64,000 nucleotides of DNA from JAEUPI01 sp046348365 (GTDB lineage Bacteria > Pseudomonadota > Gammaproteobacteria > Burkholderiales > Burkholderiaceae_C). The stretch lies in NCBI GenBank assembly GCA_046348365.1, contig JAXMEL010000001.1:248001-312000 (forward strand), written 5' to 3'. Positions 1-8,209 of the stretch are shown one piece after another. The stretch's first letter is position 1. Each line of letters starts with the position of its first letter. The position numbers were made by a program, and so were the translations under genes. Under the pieces are notes generated by a model that saw nothing but the letters and a program-made list of their open reading frames with translations, searched no databases and had not been told where the DNA came from.

Positions 1-321
1 CCGTCGCATCCGCAGCATGAGCTGGCGATGCGCCAGCAGGATGGGCGTGGCGGCGCGGTGCTGGCGTTCAACGTGAAGGGCGGCCGCGCCGAGGCGTTCG
101 CGGTGGTCGATGCAACGCGCATCTGCAGCATCGCCGCCAACTTCGGCGACACGCGCACCATCATCACGCACCCGGCCAGCACCTCGCACGGCCGCCTCAC
201 CGAGGCGCAGCGCCAGGCCGCGGGCATCGGCCAGAACATGATCCGCCTCGGCGTGGGGCTCGAAGACGTGGAAGACCTGAAGGCCGATCTGGCGCGCGGG
301 TTGGACGCCCTCGGCTCATGA
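1..321 (+). CDS. metZ: O-succinylhomoserine sulfhydrylase, C-terminal part
   Basis: Open from the first base of the window; the start lies upstream. The visible 106 residues read as the C-terminal domain of a Cys/Met-metabolism PLP enzyme. Features include the PSHPQHELA stretch, GAVLAFNVKGG, a THPASTSHGRL segment and a terminal IGLxDVEDL-type sequence (here VGLEDVEDL), all typical of MetZ. The enzyme uses O-succinylhomoserine and sulfide to make homocysteine. The PLP lysine is outside the window, so the identification rests on C-terminal similarity; cystathionine gamma-synthase or MetY are the alternatives. The stop overlaps the gltX start by four bases (ATGA), so the two are probably cotranscribed. 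Confidence 0.8.
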   Translation, partial: PSHPQHELAMRQQDGRGGAVLAFNVKGGRAEAFAVVDATRICSIAANFGDTRTIITHPASTSHGRLTEAQRQAAGIGQNMIRLGVGLEDVEDLKADLARGLDALGS

Positions 322-1754
322 GCAAGGTGGTTCGCACCCGCATCGCGCCATCGCCCACCGGCTTCCTGCACCTGGGCACCGCGCGCACGGCGCTGTATTC
401 GTGGGCCTTTGCGCGCCACCATGGCGGGCAGTTCGTGCTGCGCATCGAAGACACCGACGTCGAGCGCGAGTCGGAAGGTGCGGTCGACCAGATCATCGAC
501 GCGATGCGCTGGCTCGGCCTCGACTACGACGAAGGGCCGATCTACCAGATGCAGCGCCTCGCGCGCTATCACGAGGTGGTGCGGCAGATGCTCGCCGCGG
601 GCACGGCGTACCGCTGCTACTGCACGCCCGACGAGCTCGACGCGATGCGCGAGGCGCAGCGCGCGCGCGGCGACAAGACGCGCTACGACGGCCGCTGGCG
701 CCCCGAGGCCGGCAAGACGCTGCCGCTGCCGCCGCAGGGCGTGCAGCCGGTGGTGCGCTTTCGCAATCCGCTGTCGGGCCACGTGCAGTGGGACGACCTC
801 GTCAAGGGCCCGATCAGCATCGGCAACGAGGAGATCGACGACCTCATCATCCTGCGGCCGGCCGCGGCCGACGCGCCGGCCGACGCGCTGGGCATCCCGA
901 CCTACAACTTCGCGGTCGTGGTCGACGACTGGGACCTGCGCATCACGCATGTCTTTCGCGGCGACGAGCACATCAACAACACGCCGTGGCAGATCAACAT
1001 CTTCCGCGCGCTGGGTGCGCCGCTGCCGCTGTTCGGCCACTGCCCGATCATCCTCGGCGAAGACGGGCTCAAGCTCAGCAAGCGCCGCGGTGCCGTCAGC
1101 GTCACCGCCTACCAGGAGGCCGGCTACCTGCCCGAGGCGATGCTCAACTACCTCGCGCGCCTGGGCTGGAGCCATGGCGACGACGAGTTGTTCAGCCGCG
1201 AGCAGATGGTGCAGTGGTTCGACGGCAGCCACCTCGCCAAGAGCCCCGCGCAGTGGGATCCGGCCAAGCTCGCGTGGGTCAACGCGCATTACGTGAAGGC
1301 AGCGGGCGACGATCGGCTGGCGCAGCTGGTGCTGCCGTTCCTCGAACGGCGCGGCGTGATCGTCGAGGCTGCCGACGAGCGGCTCGCGCGGCGCTGCGGC
1401 CTGCTCAAGGAGCGCTGCAGCACGCTGGTGGAGCTGGCCGACTGGCTGGCGATGTTCCACCTGCCGGCCAGGCCGAGCGAGGCCGACCGCGCGGCCTACC
1501 TCATCGATGCGGTCAAGCCCGCGATGGCCTCGCTGCGCCAGCGGCTCGCCACCGTGGCCTGGGACAAGGCGGGCATCGCCCAGGCGTTGAAGGACACGCT
1601 GGCCGAGCACAAGCTCAAGATGCCGCAACTGGCGCCGGCCGTGCGCGTGGCGGTGTGCGGCCGCAGCCAGACGCCGTCGATCGACGCGGTGCTGGCGCTG
1701 TTCGACCGGCAGACGGTGCTCGAGCGGCTGGCGGCGGCGACCGCCGTGGCATGA
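318..1754 (+). CDS. gltX: Glutamyl-tRNA synthetase
   Basis: A 478-residue class I aminoacyl-tRNA synthetase that charges tRNA-Glu in the cytoplasm. The HIGH-type motif sits in PSPTGFLHLG (residues 11-20) and the KMSKS-type motif in KLSKRRG (about 252-258). RIEDTD near residue 40 is a strong GluRS signature, and the length is normal for a bacterial GluRS. The start is the ATG overlapping the metZ stop. tRNA-Ala and tRNA-Glu genes follow directly, an arrangement common in Burkholderiales that places the enzyme beside its substrate tRNA gene. Confidence 0.98.
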   Translation: MSKVVRTRIAPSPTGFLHLGTARTALYSWAFARHHGGQFVLRIEDTDVERESEGAVDQIIDAMRWLGLDYDEGPIYQMQRLARYHEVVRQMLAAGTAYRCYCTPDELDAMREAQRARGDKTRYDGRWRPEAGKTLPLPPQGVQPVVRFRNPLSGHVQWDDLVKGPISIGNEEIDDLIILRPAAADAPADALGIPTYNFAVVVDDWDLRITHVFRGDEHINNTPWQINIFRALGAPLPLFGHCPIILGEDGLKLSKRRGAVSVTAYQEAGYLPEAMLNYLARLGWSHGDDELFSREQMVQWFDGSHLAKSPAQWDPAKLAWVNAHYVKAAGDDRLAQLVLPFLERRGVIVEAADERLARRCGLLKERCSTLVELADWLAMFHLPARPSEADRAAYLIDAVKPAMASLRQRLATVAWDKAGIAQALKDTLAEHKLKMPQLAPAVRVAVCGRSQTPSIDAVLALFDRQTVLERLAAATAVA

Positions 1755-1804
1755 CCCGCTATAATCCCCGACTCGCTTGATGCGCGGTGTGTTGTGCCCG
1801 TACC

Positions 1805-1880
<76 letters not shown>

Positions 1881-1913
1881 ACGCGGCGCGCAGCAAGTCG
1901 ACGAAGTTTTCCT

Positions 1914-1989
1914 GACCCCTTCGTCTAGAGGCCTAGGACACGACCCTTTCACGGTTGTAACAGGGGTTCGAATCCCCTAGGGGTCGCCA
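1914..1989 (+). tRNA. tRNA-Glu (TTC)
   Basis: A 76-nt cloverleaf ending in GCCA. Acceptor GACCCCT pairs with AGGGGTC. Anticodon stem CGACC/GGTTG encloses CTTTCAC, giving anticodon TTC. It lies 33 bp after tRNA-Ala, probably on the same transcript. Confidence 0.96.
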
Positions 1990-2011
1990 ACAACAACAGC
2001 AAGAACGGCAC

Positions 2012-2037
2012 ACGACGGCACCGCAGGGTGCCGTCGT
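2012..2037 (+). terminator. Strong hairpin after the tRNA block
   Basis: A perfect 11-bp stem (ACGACGGCACC with GGTGCCGTCGT) around a four-base loop, 22 bp after tRNA-Glu. No clear T tract follows, so it may be a 3'-end processing or Rho-assisted terminator. Weaker GC-rich dyads continue to about 2070. Confidence 0.5.
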
Positions 2038-2165
2038 CGTCTGTGCCGCGGCACCGCAACGTGCCGTTGTCGTTGTGCGAACGCGTTGTCCCCCGCGTGG
2101 AGGACATGCGCCGCCCGCTGCGGCAGGCAAGATCGCGGCAGGCCCGGCAACCTAGGAGGCGCGAC

Positions 2166-2840
2166 GTGAGCATGGACCCCGGCACCTGGAGCGACGAGCA
2201 GCGGCAGCTCGTCGAGTGGCTGGCCGACATGAACGAGGACGACGCGCTGCCGCTGGCCAAGCGCATGCTGCTCGAAGACGGCGTCGACCCGCTGCACGTG
2301 CTCGACCTGTGCCGCGCGGCGATGGACATCGTCGGCAAGCGCTTCGAGCAGGGCGAGTACTTCCTGCCCGAGCTGGTGCTGGCCGGCGAGATGCTCGACA
2401 CCATCGGCGCCATCGCCAAGCCGCTGATCAAGTCGGGCGGCGGCGCCGGCGCGGCGAGCCACGGCCGCGTGCTGATCGGCACCGTGCACGGCGACCTGCA
2501 CGACATCGGCAAGAACATCGTCAGCTTCATGCTCGACATCAACGGCTTCGAGGTCAATGACATCGGCGTCGACGTGCCGGTGGCGAAGTTCATCGACGAG
2601 ATCAAGGCTTACCGGCCGCAGGTGGTCGGGCTGTCGGGGTTCCTCACGCTGGCGTTCGACTCGATGAAGGAGACGATCGCCGCGTTCGACGCCGCCGGCC
2701 TGAAGAACGAGTTCAAGGTGATGATCGGCGGCGGCCAGATCGACGAGACGGTGCGCGCCTACACCGGCGCCGACGCCTTCGGCGTCAATGCCGTCGAGGC
2801 GGTGGCGCTGTGCCGCAAGTGGATGGGAGTGCCCGCATGA
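2166..2840 (+). CDS. Corrinoid (B12-binding) protein of a methyltransferase system
   Basis: A methyl-carrying corrinoid protein of the MtaC/MtbC/MtvC type. It would receive a methyl group on Co(I) from methyltransferase I and pass it to methyltransferase II. The N-terminal half is the helical cap domain; the C-terminal half is the B12-binding Rossmann domain, with the cobalt-ligand motif DLHDIG (inside GTVHGDLHDIGKN), a GLSGFLTL segment where family members have an S-x-L motif, and GGGQI. Length (224 aa) fits the family. The GTG at 2166 lies six bases after AGGAGG; the ATG at 2172 is the alternative start. It overlaps the next gene by ATGA. MetH is excluded because the protein is a stand-alone cap plus B12 module. 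Confidence 0.9.
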   Translation: MSMDPGTWSDEQRQLVEWLADMNEDDALPLAKRMLLEDGVDPLHVLDLCRAAMDIVGKRFEQGEYFLPELVLAGEMLDTIGAIAKPLIKSGGGAGAASHGRVLIGTVHGDLHDIGKNIVSFMLDINGFEVNDIGVDVPVAKFIDEIKAYRPQVVGLSGFLTLAFDSMKETIAAFDAAGLKNEFKVMIGGGQIDETVRAYTGADAFGVNAVEAVALCRKWMGVPA

Positions 2841-4135
2841 ACGACACCACGACCTCCGTCGCCGCTGCGCCGTCGCCCGCGGTGACCGCGCCGACCGCAG
2901 CCCGCGCCGCGCACGATGCGCGCTGGCAGCGCATCGTCGACAGCGTGGCGCTGAAGCGCCCCGATCGCATGCCGGTGGCGATGTACGCCACGTTCTGGCT
3001 CGCCACCTACGGCGGCGTGTCGTACAAGGACGTGTTCTACGACTACGAGCTCACCGCGCGCCTCGCCGAGCAGGCGGTGCGCGAGTTCGAACCCGACGCG
3101 GTGGCGCCCCTCTTCACCGGCACGGCGCTGGGCCGCATCTTCGAGGCGGTGGACTTCAAGCAGGTGCAGTGGCCAGGCCACGGCGTCGGCGACCACCAGC
3201 CGTACCAGTACCTCGACCGCGAATACGTCAGCGCCGACGAGCTGCGCGAGCTGCTCGCCGACCCCACCGGCTTCTACCTCAACACCTACTTCCCGCGCGT
3301 GTTCGGTGCCTTCAAGGGCATGGAGAAGTTCCCGCGCTTCCCGGGCATGTTCTACATCCGCGGCATCACCGGGCTGCGCCCGCTGGTCGACCCCGACGTG
3401 CGGCAGGCGCTGCGCCGCATGCTCGACGCCGCCGACGAGGTCGACCGCTTCATGACCCGCGGCGCGCAGTGGAACCGGCGCATCGCCGAACTCGGCTTCC
3501 CGCTCTTCAACGGCAGCAACTCGGGCGCGCCGTACGACGTGGTGGCCGACTACTTCCGCGGCGCCACCGGCATGATGAAGGACCTCTTCCGCCACAAGGA
3601 GCTGCTGCACGAGGTGCTCGACATGATGCGTCGCAACCTCGTGCGGGTGACGGTGGGCAACGCCCGCGCATCGGGCAACCCGATCGTGTTCATCCCGATC
3701 CACTGGGCGCCCGATGCCTTCATGAGCCCGAAGCAGTTCGAGACCTTCTGGTGGCCGTCGTTCCGGCAGATGATGCTCGACCTGATCGACGAGGGCCTGG
3801 TGCCGATGCCGCTGTGGGAGGCCGACTGCACCAAGCGGCTGGAGGTGATCAAGGACATCCCGGCCGGCAAATGCATCTACTGGTTCGAACGCACCGACAT
3901 CGTCAAGGCCTTCGAAGTGCTGGGCGACCGCGTCGCGCTGCGCGGCAACCTGTCGCCGTCGATGATGACCACCGGCACGCCGGCCGACGTGGAGGCAGCG
4001 GTCAAGCATCTGGTCGAGCGGGTGTGGAACGAAGGCGGCCACCTGATCCTCGACACCGCGTTCGGCATTCCCGACGAGACGCCGGTGGCCAACGTGCGGG
4101 CCATGTTCGACGCGGCGCGACGCTTCGCGCGCTGA
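2837..4135 (+). CDS. UROD-fold methyltransferase I, putative aryl-O-demethylase component
   Basis: A 432-residue protein of the uroporphyrinogen decarboxylase/MtaA-MtbA superfamily. The beta-barrel can be followed from MPVAMYATFW through VFIPIHWAPDAF, MPLWEADC, YWFERTDI, LRGNLSP and LILDTAFGIP. In this position it should transfer the methyl of a methyl ether to the corrinoid protein encoded just upstream. MtaA-type enzymes bind zinc through an H-x-C pair and a later Cys. Here the H-x-C position reads E-A-D-C (about residues 328-331) and the late Cys position is Asp (about 406), so the metal site differs and a thiol acceptor such as coenzyme M is unlikely. The substrate is inferred from context only. 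True haem-pathway HemE is excluded by the corrinoid partner. Confidence 0.8.
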   Translation: MNDTTTSVAAAPSPAVTAPTAARAAHDARWQRIVDSVALKRPDRMPVAMYATFWLATYGGVSYKDVFYDYELTARLAEQAVREFEPDAVAPLFTGTALGRIFEAVDFKQVQWPGHGVGDHQPYQYLDREYVSADELRELLADPTGFYLNTYFPRVFGAFKGMEKFPRFPGMFYIRGITGLRPLVDPDVRQALRRMLDAADEVDRFMTRGAQWNRRIAELGFPLFNGSNSGAPYDVVADYFRGATGMMKDLFRHKELLHEVLDMMRRNLVRVTVGNARASGNPIVFIPIHWAPDAFMSPKQFETFWWPSFRQMMLDLIDEGLVPMPLWEADCTKRLEVIKDIPAGKCIYWFERTDIVKAFEVLGDRVALRGNLSPSMMTTGTPADVEAAVKHLVERVWNEGGHLILDTAFGIPDETPVANVRAMFDAARRFAR

Positions 4136-4237
4136 CGGCGCTGCCTGCCGGCCGCGAGGGCGGCACCTGTCCGGACGGTCGGGGTTTTCCCCGAAGTGCG
4201 GCGTGGCGCGTTGGCGGGCCGCGCACAATCGCTCTTG

Positions 4238-5074
4238 ATGACCGCCACCTGGTTCGTTCCGCGGCCCGAGGCCAGCCCCAGCCTCGGCGTGGACGCGGTG
4301 TCGCTGCTGCTCGACTCGGTGGCCGACGGCCTGCCGGGCCGTTGCATGCTCGACTTCCTGAACCGCATCGCGCCGGTGGACTACCTTGGGGTGGTCGCCT
4401 TCGGCGCCGGCGGGCCGTCGATGATCGAAGGTCATGCCCGCAGCGCCGGGCTGCGCAACATCACCGGCGACTGCTTCGCGCGCTACCGCGCGTGCTTCTG
4501 CGGTGCCGACGAGGTGGTCCGCCGCGCCGCGCAGATGCAGTTGTCGGCCGGCGACGACGCACCGGTGCTCGCGCTGCATCTGCCGAGCGCCGATCTGCCC
4601 GATCCGGCCTGGCGCGAGCAGATCTACGAGCGCGAGCGGCTCGCCGCCCGGCTGACGCTGTTGTACGCGCCGCGCCCGCGCAGCGCCTACGCGATCCAGC
4701 TGTATCGCCACGAGAGCCACGGGCCGTTCGCCGCCGAGGAGATCGAGCACATCACCGCGGTGGCGCCGCTGCTGTGCCGGGCCCATGCGCTGGCGCTGTC
4801 GATGACGCTGCAGGCCAAAGCGCGGCGGCAGATCGATGCCGGCACGTCGATCGACGAGCGCCTGGTGCGCGCTGCGGCGCAGCTCGAGCGGCTGGCCCCG
4901 TTGCTGTCGCAACGCGAGAGCGCGGTCTGCGCCCGCATCGCCTGCGGCATCAGTGCCGACGGCATCGCGGCCGACCTCGGCGTGGCGCCGTCGACGGTGG
5001 TCACGCTGCGCAAGCGCGCCTATGCCAAGCTCGGCCTGAGCAGTCGCCTGGCACTGGCACGCATGATCGCTTGA
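4238..5074 (+). CDS. LuxR-family transcriptional regulator
   Basis: A 278-residue protein with a C-terminal LuxR/GerE helix-turn-helix (about residues 220-275): LSQRESAVCARI, then SADGIAADLGVAPSTVVTLRKRAYAKLG. The N-terminal 200 residues look like a ligand or sensory domain I cannot assign further; no receiver domain is visible, so it is not a canonical response regulator. It lies between the methyltransferase I gene and the Rieske oxygenase gene on the same strand, making it the likely local activator. The ATG at 4238 (MTATWFVP) was chosen; a start at 4196 would add 14 Ala/Arg-rich residues and has no better ribosome site. The gap upstream holds a small CGGGG-TTTT-CCCCG hairpin. Confidence 0.82.
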   Translation: MTATWFVPRPEASPSLGVDAVSLLLDSVADGLPGRCMLDFLNRIAPVDYLGVVAFGAGGPSMIEGHARSAGLRNITGDCFARYRACFCGADEVVRRAAQMQLSAGDDAPVLALHLPSADLPDPAWREQIYERERLAARLTLLYAPRPRSAYAIQLYRHESHGPFAAEEIEHITAVAPLLCRAHALALSMTLQAKARRQIDAGTSIDERLVRAAAQLERLAPLLSQRESAVCARIACGISADGIAADLGVAPSTVVTLRKRAYAKLGLSSRLALARMIA

Positions 5075-5198
5075 CGCAGCGCTGCGCGCCGTGTCCCCCT
5101 CGCGGGTGACACTGCCGATGCCGGCCGGCGCGCAACATCGTCGTCGCTGCGGGCGGCGATCGCGCATGGGGCGTGTGCCGCCGCGGGGGGCCGGAGCG

Positions 5199-6248
5199 AT
5201 GTTCATCCGCAATTGCTGGTACGTGGTCGCATGGGAGCACGAGATCCCGGCTGACGGCTTCTTCACGCGCACGGTCATCGGCGAGCCGCTGCTGCTGTAT
5301 CGCACGTCGGCCGGCACCGTCGTCGCGCTGGAGGACCGCTGCTGCCATCGCGGCGCACCGCTGTCGTGCGGCCGGCGCGAGGGCGATGCAGTGCGTTGCG
5401 GCTACCACGGCCTGAAGTTCGCCGCCGACGGCCGCTGCATCGAGATCCCCGGGCTGGCCGAGGTGCCGGCGAAGGTGCGGGTGCGCCGCTACCCGGTGGT
5501 GCTCAAGAACCGCTGGGTGTTCGTCTGGATGGGCGACGACGAGCGCGCCGATGCTGCGCTGCTGCCCGACAACTTCTCCAACGACCACCCGGACTGGAAG
5601 CACATCCCCGATTACCTGCACTACGACACCGCCTACCTGCTGATCTGCGACAACCTGCTCGACTTCTCGCACCTGAGCTGGGTGCACGAGAAGACGCTGG
5701 GCGGGTCGACGGCGATCGCGCAGGCGCGGCCGGTGATCGAGCCGGTGCCGCAGGGCCTGCGCGTGACGCGCATCGTGCGCGACGTGCCGCCGCCGCCGTA
5801 CTACCTTCGCATGCGGCCGATCGAAGGCCGCATCGACCGCTGGTTCGTCTACGACTTCCTGCTGCCCGGCACGCTGCTGATGCACTCCGGCGGTCGCCCG
5901 GCGCAGGGGCCCGATGCGCCCGCGCCCGGGCCGCACAATGCCGATCCGGCCACCTGCGTGCGGCTGCACAGCTGCCAGACGCTGACGCCCGAGACCGAGC
6001 ATGCCACGCACTACTTCTTCCAGCAGTCGCACCCGGCCGACCAGGGCGACGAGGCGCTGACGCGGACGATCCACCAGTCGCTGATCACCGCCTTCAACGA
6101 GGACCGCGACATGATCACTGCGCAGGCGCGCTCGATCGCGATGCGCCCCGACGCACCGATGGTGCCGCTGGCGATGGACGCCGCGCTGACCCGCTTTCGC
6201 CGTCTGGTCGACGACGCGCTGGCCGCCGAGCGAGCTCGAGATGCCTAA
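5199..6248 (+). CDS. Rieske non-haem iron oxygenase, VanA-like O-demethylase subunit
   Basis: A 349-residue terminal oxygenase of the vanillate O-demethylase (VanA) type, which removes methyl groups from methoxyaromatics with O2, releasing formaldehyde. The Rieske ligands are C-x-H (CCHRGAP) and C-x2-H (CGYHG) near residues 45-70. The mononuclear iron motif D-x2-H-x4-H is in LDFSHLSWVH (about 160). The start MFIRNCWYVVAW matches the usual VanA N-terminus; longer upstream starts add only basic residues. No VanB-type reductase gene is next to it, so electrons must come from elsewhere. It sits inside an oxygen-sensitive corrinoid cluster, suggesting parallel aerobic and anaerobic routes. The substrate could be another aryl methyl ether. 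Confidence 0.88.
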   Translation: MFIRNCWYVVAWEHEIPADGFFTRTVIGEPLLLYRTSAGTVVALEDRCCHRGAPLSCGRREGDAVRCGYHGLKFAADGRCIEIPGLAEVPAKVRVRRYPVVLKNRWVFVWMGDDERADAALLPDNFSNDHPDWKHIPDYLHYDTAYLLICDNLLDFSHLSWVHEKTLGGSTAIAQARPVIEPVPQGLRVTRIVRDVPPPPYYLRMRPIEGRIDRWFVYDFLLPGTLLMHSGGRPAQGPDAPAPGPHNADPATCVRLHSCQTLTPETEHATHYFFQQSHPADQGDEALTRTIHQSLITAFNEDRDMITAQARSIAMRPDAPMVPLAMDAALTRFRRLVDDALAAERARDA

Positions 6249-6275
6249 CACTTCACCCGAGGAGACGACCCCACC

Positions 6276-7445
6276 ATGATCCACCCGCAGCCCCTGCGCC
6301 GCCTGCTCGTTCGCTTCGCCGCCGCCGCGGCCGCGATCACCGCCGCCGGCAGCGCGCTCGCCGACATCCACATCGGCGTCATCCTGTCGACCACCGGCCC
6401 CGCGGCCTCGCTCGGCATGCCGGCCGAACAGGCGATCCGGCTGTGGCCGGCCGAGCTGGCCGGCGAGAAGCTGGTGCTGACCGTGCTCAACGACGGCAGC
6501 GACACCGGCACCGCGGCCAAGCATGCGCAGCGCCTGATCCAGGACGACAAGGTCGACATGATCCTCGGGCCCTCGGTGACGCCGACCTCGCTGTCGGTGG
6601 TCGAGCTGGCCGGCGCGGCCAAGGTGCCGGTGCTGTCGCTGGCCGGCGGCGGCGCCATCGTGCTGCCGCAGGACGGGCCGCGCAAATGGGCCTTCAAGCT
6701 GGCGCCCACCGAGCAGATCTCGACCTCGATGGTGCTCGACCATGCAGCGCAGCGCGGCGCCAAGACCCTGGGGCTGGTGGTCGCGGCCAACAGCTACGGC
6801 GAGGGTTTCGCCAAGGTGGTCGATCAGCTCGCGCCGGGCAAGGGCATCAAGGTGGTGGCCGCCGAGCGCTACAACACCAACGACCAGAGCGTGACCGCGC
6901 AGATCGTCAAGCTGATGGCCGCCAACCCCGATGCGGTGTACATCCTCTCGAGCGGCACGCCGGGCGCGCTGCCGCATGCCGAGCTGACCAACCGCGGCTA
7001 CAAGGGCCCGATCTACCAGACCCAGGGCGTGGCCAACAACGATTTCATCCGCGTCGGCGGCAAGGGTGTCGACGGCGGCTTCATGACCGTCGCGCCGGTG
7101 CTGGTGGCCGAGCAGCTGCCGGAGTCGAACGCCAGCAAGAAGCCGGCGCTGGATTTCGTGCAGCGCTTCGAGGCCAAGCATGGCGCGGGCAGCCGCTCGC
7201 TGTTCGCCGCCACGGCCTGGGACGCGCTGCTGATGTCACAGCAGGCCGCGCGCGAGGCGCTGAAGAAGGCCAAGCCCGGCACGCCCGAATTCCGCGCCGC
7301 GCTGCGCGATGCGCTGGAGGGCCTGCGCGACTTCGTCGGCGCGCAGGGCGTGTTCACGATGTCGCCGACCGACCATAACGGCGTCGACCAGCGCAGCCAG
7401 GTGATGGTGCGGCTCGACGGCGGCAGCTGGAAGCTGCAGCCCTGA
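6276..7445 (+). CDS. Periplasmic substrate-binding protein, LivK/aromatic-acid type
   Basis: A 389-residue secreted type I periplasmic binding protein with an N-terminal signal peptide ending near GSALA-D. The mature protein begins IHIGVILSTTGPAASLGM, the usual opening of aromatic-acid binders of the HAAT/Liv class. It is a clear paralogue of the binding protein at 18869: the same DDKVDMI segment and the same LKKAKPGTPEFRAA segment near the C-terminus. No permease or ATPase is adjacent, so it probably feeds the importer at 20132-23676. Ligand inferred as a methoxylated aromatic acid from its neighbours. Confidence 0.88.
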   Translation: MIHPQPLRRLLVRFAAAAAAITAAGSALADIHIGVILSTTGPAASLGMPAEQAIRLWPAELAGEKLVLTVLNDGSDTGTAAKHAQRLIQDDKVDMILGPSVTPTSLSVVELAGAAKVPVLSLAGGGAIVLPQDGPRKWAFKLAPTEQISTSMVLDHAAQRGAKTLGLVVAANSYGEGFAKVVDQLAPGKGIKVVAAERYNTNDQSVTAQIVKLMAANPDAVYILSSGTPGALPHAELTNRGYKGPIYQTQGVANNDFIRVGGKGVDGGFMTVAPVLVAEQLPESNASKKPALDFVQRFEAKHGAGSRSLFAATAWDALLMSQQAAREALKKAKPGTPEFRAALRDALEGLRDFVGAQGVFTMSPTDHNGVDQRSQVMVRLDGGSWKLQP

Positions 7446-7462
7446 GCCCGGCCCGCCGCCCG

Positions 7463-8209
7463 ATGATCGGCGAAGGCCCGCGGCTGATCGAGGGCCTCGA
7501 CGTGCTCGCCGACGTGGCCGCGGCTGGCGTGCCGGGCGCGGTGGCGCGGCGCGACAAGCTGATCGCCCGCCGCGACGAGGCGCTGGCGATGATCCGCGCC
7601 GACGGCCTGCTCGCTGCGCGCGCCTGCTGGCGCGTGGCCGCGCTGCGCGGCGAGCCCGGAAGCGGCGGCGTGCTGGATCTCGACGGCGGCCGGCTCGAGG
7701 CGCCGTGGCTGGTGCCGGCCAGCGGCCAGCTCACCGGCGTGGCCTGCGCGGTGGCCACGCTGGGGCCGGCGCTCGAAGCCCGCGTGGCGTCGCTGTTCGC
7801 CGAGCGGCGGGTGTCGCTGGCCATGGCGCTCGACGGCCTGGCCAACGAGTTGCTCGTCGCGCTGGTGCGCCGCGTGCAGGACCGCATGTTCGCCGCGCTG
7901 CGCCGGCGCGGCCTGTGCATGGCCGGCGAGCTGCGCGCCGGCGACCCCGGGCTGGCGTTGCAGGCGCAGCGCACCGTGCTCGCGCTGGCCGGCGCCGAGG
8001 CGATCGGCGTGACGCTGACCGGCACGCTGATGATGAACCCGACCAAGACCACGTCGCTGGTGCAGGCGGTGGGCTACGACCTGCCGCGCGAATCGTGGTC
8101 GCGCTGCGATGCGTGCCGCTTCCGTGAGCGCTGCACGCTGGCCGCGCAGACGGCCCGGCCGGCGTCGCAGGCCGCCGGCGAACACTCGCCGATGCGGGAG
8201 GCAACGTGA
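7463..8209 (+). CDS. Methionine-synthase-activation-domain-like protein
   Basis: A 248-residue protein resembling the stand-alone vitamin-B12-dependent methionine synthase activation domain proteins found in corrinoid methyltransferase operons. The central part (GVACAVATLGPALEARV, then LANELLVALVRRVQDRM) and the alpha/beta pattern fit. The C-terminus carries a four-cysteine cluster, with C-D-A-C-R-F-R-E-R-C, that could bind metal. It overlaps the RACE gene by four bases (GTGA), which argues for a role in reactivating the cobalt centre or in assembling the corrinoid protein. The exact function of these small proteins is not established, so this is family-level placement by context and partial similarity. 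Confidence 0.62.
   Translation: MIGEGPRLIEGLDVLADVAAAGVPGAVARRDKLIARRDEALAMIRADGLLAARACWRVAALRGEPGSGGVLDLDGGRLEAPWLVPASGQLTGVACAVATLGPALEARVASLFAERRVSLAMALDGLANELLVALVRRVQDRMFAALRRRGLCMAGELRAGDPGLALQAQRTVLALAGAEAIGVTLTGTLMMNPTKTTSLVQAVGYDLPRESWSRCDACRFRERCTLAAQTARPASQAAGEHSPMREAT

Noticed and set aside
4180..4195. CGGGG-TTTT-CCCCG hairpin after the methyltransferase I gene as a terminator
   Set aside because: The stem is only five base pairs and lacks a T tract, so it is too weak to call.
2759..5317. Long open frame on the minus strand opposite the methyltransferase I and LuxR genes
   Set aside because: It is a high-GC antisense frame with low-complexity His/Arg/Ala composition and no domain; the plus-strand genes explain the region.
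8109..8205. Longer reading frame running through the RACE gene into the methyltransferase II gene
   Set aside because: The Arg/Ala-rich translation over 8109-10061 is an alternative frame of the RACE gene; only the part from 10062 is a real protein.
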